Origin: Nitrospiraceae bacterium UBA6898
GTDB taxonomy: Bacteria > Nitrospirota > Thermodesulfovibrionia > Thermodesulfovibrionales > UBA6898
Direction: 5' to 3'
Assembly: GCA_002448975.1 (NCBI GenBank)
Contig: DKBO01000229.1
Span: forward strand, 7,163-19,889
Length of the DNA: 12,727 nucleotides
The notes under the pieces were generated by a model that worked only from the letters and a program-made list of their open reading frames with translations, made no database searches and was not told the DNA's origin. The position numbers and the translations under genes were made by a program. Shown here one piece after another: positions 1-7,247 of the stretch (position 1 is its first letter; each line of letters begins with the position of its first letter).

Positions 1-2373
1 CGCGGTGCAATGACGAATCACTGGATTGATCTCAGGAATGCCGATGTTGTTCTCGTGATGGGCGGCAACCCGGCCGAGAACCATCCCATTTCGATGAAGT
101 GGATTACCAAGGCGAAGGAGCAGGGCGCGAAGCTGATCGTCGTAGATCCGCGGTTCACGCGGACGGCTGCAAAGGCGGATATCTATGCGCCGCTCCGCTC
201 CGGCACGGACATTGCCTTCCTCGGCGGCATGATCAAGTACATTCTTGAAAATAATCTCTATCACCGGGAATATGTCGCCAACTATACGAACGCATCGTTC
301 CTCGTAAACCCGGAGTTCAAAGGGCCTGGGCAGCTCAATGGCCTTTTCTCGGGGTACGATCTGAAGACGCGGAAGTACGACAAAAAGACCTGGTCCTATC
401 AGATGGACGAAAACGGCATCCCCAAGAAAGACCTGACGCTCAAGGACCCGAACTGCGTCTTCCAGCTGCTTCGGAAGCACTACTCCCGTTACTCACTTGA
501 CACGGTTTCGAGCATTACCGGGACGCCGGAAGAGAAACTCATCGAGATCTACAAGACCTACGGGTCGACCGGCAAGCCGGACCGTGTCGGTACCGAGTGC
601 TATGCCATGGGGTGGACCCAGCATACTGTCGGCACCCAGAACATCAGGGCCATGGCAATCATCCAGTTGCTGCTCGGCAATGTCGGCATGGCAGGCGGCG
701 GCGTCAATGCCCTTCGCGGGGAGTCGAATGTCCAGGGGTCGACAGACCACGGCCTCCTCTTCCATATCCTGCCCGGATATCTTGCGGTTCCATCGGCCTC
801 TCTTGTGGATCTGCCGGCGTACATCGAGAAGTACACGCCTAAGACTAAGGACCCGCGGAGCGTGAACTGGTGGTCCAACCGCGGCAAGTACATCACGAGC
901 TATCTCAAGGCGGTCTTCGGGAAAAGCGCGACAAAAGAGAATGATTTCGGCTATGCCTGGCATCCGAAGCTCGACGAAGGCATGAACGCCTCGTGGCTGA
1001 ACCTCTTCGACAACGAGACGGGTTCATTCTGGCGGGGGCCGGGACTGAACTCTGCCGACATCCAGACCGAAGTGTTCATGCTTCCCTGCGCGTCATCCGT
1101 GGAAAAGGAGGGGAGCATCACCAACTCCGGACGCTGGGCACAGTGGCGATATAAGGCGATCGAGCCGATAGGGCAGTCCAAGCCCGATGCGGAGATCATC
1201 GATGAGCTCCAGAAGCGCGTCCGGAAGCTCTACCAGACCGCTGGCGGGAAGTTCCCGGCGCCGATCGTGAACCTCACCTGGGATTACCAGACAGCAGGGA
1301 AACAGATCGACACGCATGAGATCGCCAAGGAGATCAACGGCTACTACCTTGAAGATGTCTTCGACACCAAGGCGACGCCTCCCAAACAGCTCGGCAAAAC
1401 GGGCCAGCTCTGCGCCTCCTTCGTCCATCTGCAGGCCGACGGCACGACCTCAAGCGGAAATTGGCTGTACAGCCAGAGCTATACGCAGAAGGAGGGGAAA
1501 GTTATCAATATGATGGCGCGCCGCGGCAAGGCTGACCCTACCGGGCTCGGGATGTTCCCTGAATGGTCCTGGGCATGGCCGGTCAACCGCCGGATTATCT
1601 ACAACCGCGCTTCCGTTGACCTGAACGGCAGGCCCTGGAACCCGAAGCGGCCGGTTATCATGTGGGATCCCGTGAAGCTCGACAAGAATACGCAGAAGCC
1701 GGGTGTCTGGGTCGGTGACGTGCCGGATGGGCCGGCGCCGCCGATGGGTACTGACGGCAAGGGCAAATATCCTTTCATCATGCGCGCTGACGGCATGGGA
1801 TCGATCTTCGGTCCCGGACTTGCCGACGGGCCGTTCCCTGAGCACTACGAAGCGCTCGAATGCCCGCTTCAGGAGAACCTCTTGTCGAAACAGCGCATTA
1901 ATCCCGCAGTCAAGCTTTTCTTTGGCAAGGAAGGGAGCAAGGAGGAGGATATCTATCTGTCCTGCGACATGCGCTTTCCCTATGTGGCGTCGACCTATCG
2001 GGTCACCGAGCACTGGCAGACCGGAGTGCTCTCGCGGCACCTGCCCTGGCTTCTTGAGACGGTTCCCCAGCTCTTTGTCGAGATGAGCGAGGAGCTGGGG
2101 GCGGAGAAAGGTATCAAGAACGGCGATAAGGTGGTCGTTAAGTCCGCCCGCGGCCAGGTCGTGGCGAAGGCCATGGTAACGGGGCGGCTGAAGCCTTTCA
2201 AGGTTGCCGGTTCTACGGTTCACCAGGTCGGACTGCCATACCATTTCGGGTGGCAGTATCCAGAGGACGGGAGCGGAGGTGACAGTGCGAACCTCCTGAC
2301 GCCGACCATCGGCGATGCGAATACCATGATCCCTGAGACGAAGGCCTTTATGGTCAGCGTCGACAAGGCTTAG
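1..2373 (+). CDS. fdnG: Formate dehydrogenase catalytic (molybdopterin) subunit, 5'-truncated by the window edge
   Basis: Catalytic subunit of a membrane-associated respiratory formate dehydrogenase (formate to CO2, electrons passed to the FeS subunit). The frame is open from base 1 (R-G-A before the first Met at 10), so the gene begins upstream; the visible 790 residues compare with about 1015 for E. coli FdnG. The missing N-terminus would carry the Tat signal, the 4Fe-4S site and the Sec/Cys-His active site, so whether this enzyme is a selenoprotein cannot be seen here. Visible family hallmarks are the start of the molybdopterin domain (RGAMTNHWIDL, then VVLVMGGNPAENHP and the DPRFTRTAAKAD stretch), the VQGSTDHGLLFHILPGYL region, and the C-terminal dinucleotide-binding domain (TEHWQTG near 1999-2025, VGLPYHFGW near 2230, DANTMIPETKAF at the end). 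The FeS subunit follows at once. Assignment to the FdnG/FdoG-type family is firm; the symbol is by similarity. Confidence 0.93.
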   Translation, partial: RGAMTNHWIDLRNADVVLVMGGNPAENHPISMKWITKAKEQGAKLIVVDPRFTRTAAKADIYAPLRSGTDIAFLGGMIKYILENNLYHREYVANYTNASFLVNPEFKGPGQLNGLFSGYDLKTRKYDKKTWSYQMDENGIPKKDLTLKDPNCVFQLLRKHYSRYSLDTVSSITGTPEEKLIEIYKTYGSTGKPDRVGTECYAMGWTQHTVGTQNIRAMAIIQLLLGNVGMAGGGVNALRGESNVQGSTDHGLLFHILPGYLAVPSASLVDLPAYIEKYTPKTKDPRSVNWWSNRGKYITSYLKAVFGKSATKENDFGYAWHPKLDEGMNASWLNLFDNETGSFWRGPGLNSADIQTEVFMLPCASSVEKEGSITNSGRWAQWRYKAIEPIGQSKPDAEIIDELQKRVRKLYQTAGGKFPAPIVNLTWDYQTAGKQIDTHEIAKEINGYYLEDVFDTKATPPKQLGKTGQLCASFVHLQADGTTSSGNWLYSQSYTQKEGKVINMMARRGKADPTGLGMFPEWSWAWPVNRRIIYNRASVDLNGRPWNPKRPVIMWDPVKLDKNTQKPGVWVGDVPDGPAPPMGTDGKGKYPFIMRADGMGSIFGPGLADGPFPEHYEALECPLQENLLSKQRINPAVKLFFGKEGSKEEDIYLSCDMRFPYVASTYRVTEHWQTGVLSRHLPWLLETVPQLFVEMSEELGAEKGIKNGDKVVVKSARGQVVAKAMVTGRLKPFKVAGSTVHQVGLPYHFGWQYPEDGSGGDSANLLTPTIGDANTMIPETKAFMVSVDKA

Positions 2374-2388
2374 GAGGTGAGCGCGATG
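2373..2388 (+). promoter_or_regulatory. Shine-Dalgarno site that decides the fdnH start
   Basis: GGAGG at 2373-2377 overlaps the fdnG stop codon and stands 8 nt before the ATG at 2386. A longer in-frame start at GTG 2377 exists, but it would begin inside the Shine-Dalgarno itself, so 2386 is the better start. The arrangement implies translational coupling of the two FDH subunits. Confidence 0.75.
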
Positions 2389-3159
2389 GCAAAAGGAGTC
2401 CTTGTTGATTTGACGAAATGCATCGGCTGCAGGGGATGCCAAATCTCCTGCAAGGGATGGAATGAAATGTCCGCACAGAAGACCGTCATGGCAGGCGACC
2501 TGACGAATCCCCCGCGATTGAATGCACATTGTTATACCCATATCCGTTTTCAGGAAGACGAAAAGGAAGGCGGACCGGTCTGGAGCTTTGTGAAAGACCA
2601 GTGCTTTCATTGCAAGAATCCCGCCTGCGCGTCTGCCTGTCCGGTCGGAGCGCTCAAAAAGACGGAGAAAGGACCGGTTACCTATACGTTTGAGCGGTGC
2701 ATCGGTTGCCGGTATTGCATGCTCGCCTGCCCGTTCTATATCCCGAAGTACGAATGGGAAAAAGTAGTTCCCTGGATCAGGAAATGCACCTTCTGTTCAG
2801 AGAGGATTGCTGCGGACCTGGTCCCCGCCTGCATCAAGACCTGTCCGACAGGAACAATGATCTTCGGAGAATTGGATGATATGCTGAAAGAGGGCAGAGA
2901 CAGGATCACGGCGAACCCCGGTAAATATGTCGACCATATCTATGGGGAGAAGGAGGCCGGCGGCACCTCCTGGATGTATCTTTCAGCCGTTCCTTTTGAA
3001 TGGCTCGGCTTCAATACGAGGATTCCTGCGAAGGAACTTCCCGATCTGACCTGGGCATACATAGCAAAAATCCCGGCCGTCATCGGCGTTGTTCTCGTTG
3101 CCGGTGCCGCGACCTGGGCAATCACGCGCAGAAACCAGAATATGGATAAGGAGGAATAA
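2386..3159 (+). CDS. fdnH: Formate dehydrogenase iron-sulfur (beta) subunit with C-terminal membrane anchor
   Basis: Electron-transfer subunit of the FDH complex, relaying electrons from the molybdenum subunit to the membrane subunit. The 257-residue protein has four ferredoxin-type Cys groups: C12/C15/C18/C22 (CIGCRGCQISC), C73/C76/C81/C85 (CFHCKNPACASACP), C105/C108/C111/C115 (CIGCRYCMLACP) and C134/C137/C149/C153. This is the four [4Fe-4S] pattern of FdnH/HybA proteins. One hydrophobic helix at about residues 226-246, followed by a basic tail (RR), fits the single membrane anchor of FdnH. It lacks its own signal peptide, as expected if exported with the Tat-targeted catalytic subunit. It begins 12 nt after the fdnG stop and ends 2 nt before the next gene. 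The N-terminal extension MSA (GTG at 2377) is less likely, because that start lies in the ribosome-binding site. Confidence 0.93.
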   Translation: MAKGVLVDLTKCIGCRGCQISCKGWNEMSAQKTVMAGDLTNPPRLNAHCYTHIRFQEDEKEGGPVWSFVKDQCFHCKNPACASACPVGALKKTEKGPVTYTFERCIGCRYCMLACPFYIPKYEWEKVVPWIRKCTFCSERIAADLVPACIKTCPTGTMIFGELDDMLKEGRDRITANPGKYVDHIYGEKEAGGTSWMYLSAVPFEWLGFNTRIPAKELPDLTWAYIAKIPAVIGVVLVAGAATWAITRRNQNMDKEE

Positions 3160-3161
3160 CC

Positions 3162-4298
3162 ATGACATCGCACAAAGACATCAAAATGTGGACGCCGACC
3201 ACGCTGGTTCTGCTCCTTATCATGGGTTTGGGCGGCCTGGTCATCATCTACCGCCTGATGCATGGACTCGGGGCTGCCACCAATCTGAATGACCGCTTTC
3301 CCTGGGGCCTCTGGATCGGCATCGACGTTCTGGGAGGCGTGGCCATGGCAGCGGGGGGCTTCCTTATCGCGGGCGCGGTCTATATCCTGAACTGGAAGAA
3401 GTACAAGCCGATCGTGCGGCCGGCAATTCTGAACGCCTTCTTCGGCTATGCGCTGGCCGCTACGGCGATCATGTTCGACATCGGGGTGCCCTGGCGCGTC
3501 TGGCATCCTGTTGTCATGTGGCAGATCCATTCCATCATGTGGGTCGTGGCCATTCACGTGGTACTGTACACGACAACTCTTGCGACCGAGTCAAGCCCGA
3601 TGATATTCGAAAAGCTGAAGATGGAGGGCGCAAAGAAGACCGTATACGCGATTATGGTCCCGATCGTGCTCTTCGGGGTCCTTCTATCAACGCTGCATCA
3701 GTCATCTCTGGGAGCGGTCTACCTGATCGCACCGGCCAAGCTTTCGCCGCTTTGGTACAGCTCGCAGCTGCCGACCCTTTTCCTCGTATCCGCGGTCATG
3801 ATGGGCCTTTCTATGGTGAGCCTTGAGACCATCTTAAGCTCCAGGGCCTTCAACCACAAGCCTGATATGGCAATCCTCTCCGGCCTTGCGCGCGGCACCC
3901 TGATCGCGGCGGTGATCTACCTCACCCTGAAGTTCATCAAGCTGTTCAAGGGAGGCATCGGCATGGCCTTTGACGGGAGCATGGAGGCGAACATGTATCT
4001 CCTGGAGATGGCCGTCGGGACAATCGCGCCGATCGTCCTGCTGTTCATGAAGAATATTCGGGAGAATCTCAACAGTATCCTGTTCGTCGACACTCTCGTG
4101 ATTGCGGGAATCATCCTGAACCGTCTGAATGTCTCTATCTTTGGCGTTTACCGCGACCAGGCGGCGACCGGACTCAGCTATTTCCCGTCCTGGATGGAAT
4201 TTGTCGTGACGCTGGCGTTCATCTCGTTTTCGATCGTCGGATTCAAGGTCTGCGCAAAATACCTGCGGCTCTTCCCTGAGACAGAGGGAGGACACTGA
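3162..4298 (+). CDS. NrfD/HybB-family integral membrane quinone-reactive subunit of the FDH complex
   Basis: Membrane subunit expected to pass electrons from the FeS subunit to menaquinone. The 378-residue protein has about ten hydrophobic segments, roughly at residues 13-33, 47-75, 87-108, 118-145, 160-185, 200-225, 240-262, 277-298, 308-328 and 342-365. This matches the NrfD/HybB (polysulfide reductase NrfD-like) family and not the four-helix, di-heme FdnI cytochrome b of the E. coli enzyme. Family members carry no haem. A strong AAGGAGG at 3148-3154 lies 7 nt before the ATG, and the gene starts 2 nt after fdnH stops, so the three genes form one operon. Family assignment is confident; coupling to this FDH is inferred from context. 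It could be named hybB or nrfD by different pipelines, so no symbol is given. Confidence 0.88.
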   Translation: MTSHKDIKMWTPTTLVLLLIMGLGGLVIIYRLMHGLGAATNLNDRFPWGLWIGIDVLGGVAMAAGGFLIAGAVYILNWKKYKPIVRPAILNAFFGYALAATAIMFDIGVPWRVWHPVVMWQIHSIMWVVAIHVVLYTTTLATESSPMIFEKLKMEGAKKTVYAIMVPIVLFGVLLSTLHQSSLGAVYLIAPAKLSPLWYSSQLPTLFLVSAVMMGLSMVSLETILSSRAFNHKPDMAILSGLARGTLIAAVIYLTLKFIKLFKGGIGMAFDGSMEANMYLLEMAVGTIAPIVLLFMKNIRENLNSILFVDTLVIAGIILNRLNVSIFGVYRDQAATGLSYFPSWMEFVVTLAFISFSIVGFKVCAKYLRLFPETEGGH

Positions 4299-4318
4299 GA
4301 GACTGGACAAATGGAAAG

Positions 4319-4351
4319 GGAGAGGGCGGACGGCTCGTATCCGTCCTCTCC
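4319..4351 (+). other. Strong 12-bp intergenic hairpin without a U-tract
   Basis: GGAGAGGGCGGA (4319-4330) pairs along its full length with TCCGTCCTCTCC (4340-4351), with one G-U pair and a 9-nt loop. It lies 20 nt after the stop of the NrfD-like gene and 23 nt before the start of the DsbA-like gene. The sequence after it (GAGAAAACC) has no T-run, so it does not look like a standard intrinsic terminator for the + strand. A transcript-processing or stabilising hairpin that sets different levels for FDH and downstream genes is a plausible reading. The function is not shown by the sequence. Confidence 0.6.
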
Positions 4352-4374
4352 GAGAAAACCTGGAAAGAGGTCCC

Positions 4375-4968
4375 ATGAAAACCATCCCGTTAATCATAGG
4401 TGTTCTTTTTCTTGTTTTTACGCCTGCGCTCTCCGCGGAACAGCGTTTTGATGTGCCCATTCTCGATTCTCCCCAAAAGGGTCCCAAAGACGCGCCGGTG
4501 ACGATTATTGAGTTCCTCGATTTTCAGTGACCGCACTGTGTGGCGGCCGGTCCGGTCGTCAAGAAGATTATGGATACGTATAAAGGCAAGGTCAGACTGG
4601 TGATCAAGAACTACCCTTATAAATACCGGGACTACGCCCATATTGCGGCAGAGGCGTCTCTCGCAGCCGCTGATCAGGGCAAGTACTGGGAGATGCATGA
4701 CCTGCTCCTGAAGAACTCCCCAAAGCTTGACCGGGTGAGTCTCATAACATACGCTAAGGAACTGGGGCTGGACCTGAAGGAATTCACGGCAGCCATTGAC
4801 ACCAAAAAGCACGCCGCCAGGATAGAAAAAGACCTGAAGCTTGCCGTTGATATGGACCTCTACAGTACACCGACCTATTTCATTAACGGCAGGAAGGTCA
4901 TAGGCAACAGACCCTATGAATATCTGAAGCAGATAATCGACGAGGAGCTGAAAAATGCAAAGAAATAG
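4375..4968 (+). CDS. Selenocysteine-containing secreted DsbA-like thiol oxidoreductase (in-frame TGA read as Sec52)
   Basis: Predicted periplasmic thioredoxin-fold thiol/disulfide oxidoreductase of 197 residues. Residues 1-21 form a signal peptide (MKT, hydrophobic core IPLIIGVLFLVF, cleavage after ALSA). The DsbA-type beta strand and active site follow: VTIIEFLDFQ, then TGA at codon 52 and PHC, i.e. U52-P-H-C55, where relatives have C-P-x-C. After the TGA the same frame stays open and DsbA-like: a helical insert, the cis-Pro loop STPTYFING (Pro166), and a C-terminal helix. A hairpin resembling a bacterial SECIS follows the TGA. The start ATG 4375 has GAGG at 4367-4370. Translation restarting at GTG 4540 would give a leaderless protein lacking the first strand and the nucleophile, so truncation is unlikely. 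The gene overlaps the di-heme peroxidase gene by 14 nt. Possible roles are reducing or oxidising thiols of periplasmic or c-type cytochrome clients; the substrate is unknown. The main alternative is a TGC/TGT-to-TGA sequencing error or recent nonsense mutation. Confidence 0.87.
4528..4530 (+). other. In-frame TGA, predicted selenocysteine codon
   Basis: Codon 52 of the gene starting at 4375. It sits exactly at the N-terminal nucleophile position of the thioredoxin-fold active site (D-F-Q-U-P-H-C). Replacement of a catalytic Cys by Sec is the usual context of genuine Sec codons. The frame is uninterrupted on both sides. Confidence 0.86.
4541..4561 (+). promoter_or_regulatory. Bacterial SECIS-like stem-loop for Sec insertion
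   Basis: TGGCGGCC (4541-4548) pairs with GGTCGTCA (4554-4561) over 8 bp, including two G-U pairs, and leaves the loop GGUCC. The GGU (4549-4551) begins 19 nt after the TGA and is the seventh codon after it. The E. coli fdhF SECIS has the same placement (seventh codon GGU, loop containing GGUC), and SelB contacts the loop G and U. The bulged U in the fdhF stem is not evident here. Such elements vary between lineages, so SelB recognition is inferred. Confidence 0.8.
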
Positions 4969-6025
4969 ATTCTGTCTGACCGTATTTCTGTCTCTCATTT
5001 CTGCCTTCACCTTTACCTCGTTATCATTTGCCGGGCATCTCGAACCCTTCAAAGCTGTCCCTGTTCCGAAGAACAACCTCCAGACCCCTGAGAAAATAGA
5101 ACTGGGAAAGAAACTCTTCTTTGACCGCAGGCTGTCCGGCGACGGCACCATGAGTTGTGCCAGCTGTCACATCCCCGAACTCGCTTATACCGATGGTCAG
5201 GACATCTCGCTCAACTACCCCACGACAAAAAACTGGAGAAATTCTCCGACGCTCATGAATGTGGCTTTTTACCAGCACCTGTTTCATGACGGCAGGGTAA
5301 AGACGCTCGAGGACCAGGCGCTTTTCCCTATGATGTCAGCCTTTGAGATGAATCAGAACCTGGATTTTCTGGAGGAGGAGATTAGGGTTGTGCCTGAATA
5401 TGCCGAAGCCTTTCAGAAGGTTTTTGGCGGCGAACCGACCAGGGAGCGTATTGCCATGGCAATTGCTGCATTCGAAAGGACGCTGGTCTCTGTGAACGCG
5501 CCCTATGACCGGTTCGTGAAAGGGGACAAGACGGTGCTTACAGAGGACGCCAGAAAAGGATACGAACTATTTAGCGGCAAGGGAAGATGCGCTGACTGCC
5601 ACGCCGGCATGAACTTTTCTGATGACAAGTTTTATGCGCTCAATGTTCCTGAAAACCCTGTTCTTCTGAACGACCCCCGTGTGACAGCAACCATGCGGTT
5701 TGTTGCGAAGGTCTATCACTATAAGGACTACAGGAACCTGAAGGAGGATCCGGGAAGATATCTCATAACCAAGAATAAAAAGGACTGGAAGGCGTTCAGG
5801 ACGCCGACCCTGCGCGAGATCGCAAAAACAGGCCCGTACATGCATAACGGCGTGCTCAATACACTCGACGAGGTGATCGATTTCTTCAACGCCGGTGGGG
5901 GCAAGGGAAACCGAGTTCTTAAGCCCCTTGGCCTGAATGACGAAGAGAAGAAACAGCTAAAGACATTCCTTGTCGAGACATTGACCGGCGAAGAACTGAA
6001 GATCACCTATCCTGAAGTGCCGTGA
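4955..6025 (+). CDS. Di-heme cytochrome c peroxidase / MauG-family protein
   Basis: Secreted di-haem c-type cytochrome, most likely reducing H2O2 in the periplasm with electrons from small cytochromes. The 356-residue protein has a signal peptide at about 1-26 ending S-L-S-F-A. It carries two haem-binding motifs in the CcpA/MauG arrangement: C68-A-S-C-H72 and C212-A-D-C-H216, 144 residues apart. Family signatures include ELGKKLFFDRRLSGDGTMSC, FHDGRVKTLEDQA, the inter-haem YDRFVKGD stretch, and TGPYMHNGVLNTLDEV with Met296 in the region of the second-haem axial ligand. Length is close to that of classical bacterial CcpA. GAGGAG (4942-4947) lies 7 nt before the ATG, inside the end of the Sec-DsbA-like gene, and the two reading frames overlap by 14 nt, so they are very probably co-translated. 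Peroxidase versus another oxidation activity of the family cannot be decided from sequence. Confidence 0.92.
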   Translation: MQRNRFCLTVFLSLISAFTFTSLSFAGHLEPFKAVPVPKNNLQTPEKIELGKKLFFDRRLSGDGTMSCASCHIPELAYTDGQDISLNYPTTKNWRNSPTLMNVAFYQHLFHDGRVKTLEDQALFPMMSAFEMNQNLDFLEEEIRVVPEYAEAFQKVFGGEPTRERIAMAIAAFERTLVSVNAPYDRFVKGDKTVLTEDARKGYELFSGKGRCADCHAGMNFSDDKFYALNVPENPVLLNDPRVTATMRFVAKVYHYKDYRNLKEDPGRYLITKNKKDWKAFRTPTLREIAKTGPYMHNGVLNTLDEVIDFFNAGGGKGNRVLKPLGLNDEEKKQLKTFLVETLTGEELKITYPEVP

Positions 6026-6089
6026 TGGCAATAGGGCATGGAACCGCAGTTGCACCCGTGTCTGCCGGTCTCACAAGAATTGCTGTGTG

Positions 6090-7157
6090 TCAGGGGTACA
6101 GTGCAAGCTGACAGAGACCTTCTGTTTCGTCGAATCCCATCATGAGGTTCATGTTCTGGATCGCCTGACCTGACGCTCCCTTCACGAGATTGTCAATCGC
6201 CGAGACGATGATCAGGGTATTGGTCCGCTCGTTCACCATGACGCCGATCTCACACATGTTTGTTCCCCGTACATGCTTGATGTTCGGCAGTGACCCTTCA
6301 GTTAGTACCCTCACAAAGGGCTCTTTCGCATATGCCTTGTTATACAGCGCAAGTACAGCTTTCGTGTCCGACCTTTTCCGCAGCTTCAAGTAGACGGTCG
6401 TCAGGATACCCCGGTCAACAGGAAGAAGATGGGGGGTGAAATTCACCACGGCCTTTTTCCCCGCCAGGTTCGAAATCTCCTGCTCTATCTCCGGTGTATG
6501 CCGGTGGGTAACCAGCCCATAGGCCTTGAACCCCTCATTCACTTCGCAGAATGATATCCCGAGATCAGCCTTCCTGCCCGCGCCGCTTGTGCCTGACTTG
6601 GAATCGACGATGACCGTAGAGAGATCAACGAGCCTGTTCCTGACAGCGGGCATAATGCCGAGAACAGCGCTGGTGGGATAGCAGCCGGGGTTCGCTATAA
6701 GCGCTGCTTTTTCTATCTTCTTCCGGTAGAGCTCGGGAAGGCCGTACACAGCCTTCTTAAGGGTTGACTGCCGGGCATGGAGCAGGCCGTACCAGGCAGC
6801 ATAGGTCTTCGGATCACGAATCCGGTAATCTGCGGAAAGATCGATGACCTTCTTGCCCCTGCTGAAGAAGTAATGCACTGCCTCCTGAGATGCGCCATGA
6901 GGCAGTGCAAGAAAAAAAAGGTCTGCCTTGCCGAGAAGTTTTTCCCTGTCCATCGGCTCAAAGGTTAGACCTGTATAGGAAGAGAGGAAGGGAAATACTG
7001 CCTGGACTTTCTTGCCGGCCGATTTTTCCGAGGTGATGGCGGTGACATCGACATGGGAGTGGAGCGCGAGGAGCCTGAGGAGTTCCATGCCGGTATAGCC
7101 GCTTGCTCCGCAAATGCCTACGGCCAGTTTTTTTGCATCACGTTTTTTCATCTGCAT
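6090..7157 (-). CDS. argC: N-acetyl-gamma-glutamyl-phosphate reductase
   Basis: Third step of arginine biosynthesis: NADPH-dependent reduction of N-acetylglutamyl phosphate to the semialdehyde, in the cytoplasm. The 355-residue protein starts with a Rossmann nucleotide-binding motif GASGYTG (residues 17-23). It has the catalytic Cys159 in NPGCYPTS and the ArgC-typical SGTSGAGRKA and HRHTPEIEQE stretches. The chosen start is ATG 7157, preceded by GAGG at 8-nt spacing. A longer frame to 7208 would begin inside the terminator hairpin of the upstream gene and add unconserved residues; ATG 7151 is an alternative two codons in. It lies just beyond the rpsI terminator on the same strand, an order (rplM-rpsI-argC) also found in Geobacter-like genomes. 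No clear promoter is visible between terminator and start. Its 3' end converges on the di-heme peroxidase gene with a 64-nt gap that shows no convincing terminator. Confidence 0.95.
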   Translation of the reverse strand: MQMKKRDAKKLAVGICGASGYTGMELLRLLALHSHVDVTAITSEKSAGKKVQAVFPFLSSYTGLTFEPMDREKLLGKADLFFLALPHGASQEAVHYFFSRGKKVIDLSADYRIRDPKTYAAWYGLLHARQSTLKKAVYGLPELYRKKIEKAALIANPGCYPTSAVLGIMPAVRNRLVDLSTVIVDSKSGTSGAGRKADLGISFCEVNEGFKAYGLVTHRHTPEIEQEISNLAGKKAVVNFTPHLLPVDRGILTTVYLKLRKRSDTKAVLALYNKAYAKEPFVRVLTEGSLPNIKHVRGTNMCEIGVMVNERTNTLIIVSAIDNLVKGASGQAIQNMNLMMGFDETEGLCQLALYP

Positions 7158-7191
7158 GTATATTACCTCACCATATCCGAAAATTCCCGGC

Positions 7192-7224
7192 AAAAAAAAG
7201 GCCTGCATGAAAGCAGGCCTTTTT
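7192..7224 (-). terminator. Intrinsic terminator of the rplM-rpsI operon
   Basis: On the minus strand, GGCCTGC pairs with GCAGGCC around a 6-nt loop (TTTCAT), flanked by an A-run and followed by eight T residues (7199 down to 7192). It starts 23 nt after the rpsI stop. Because A and T runs flank both sides, it could also act on + strand transcripts, but no + strand gene ends nearby. Confidence 0.88.
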
Positions 7225-7247
7225 GCATGAGGATTGGGGGTAAAAAA

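Noticed and set aside
1450..2610. Long minus-strand open frame (386 codons) opposite the formate dehydrogenase genes
   Set aside because: It is antisense to two strongly conserved genes and crosses their junction. The product shows no recognisable family, and long antisense frames are common in G+C-rich codon-biased genes.
4540..4968. A shorter protein starting at GTG 4540 just after the TGA, which a gene caller would report
   Set aside because: It would lack the signal peptide, the first beta strand and the catalytic nucleophile, all of which are encoded in the same frame directly upstream. It also has no good ribosome-binding site.
4390..5151. Minus-strand open frame opposite the Sec-DsbA-like and peroxidase genes
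   Set aside because: It is antisense to recognisable domains on the + strand on both sides of the TGA, and the translated product resembles nothing I know.
6026..6089. Possible terminator between the converging peroxidase and argC genes
   Set aside because: Only a 4-bp inverted match is visible, without a T-run, so I do not call one.
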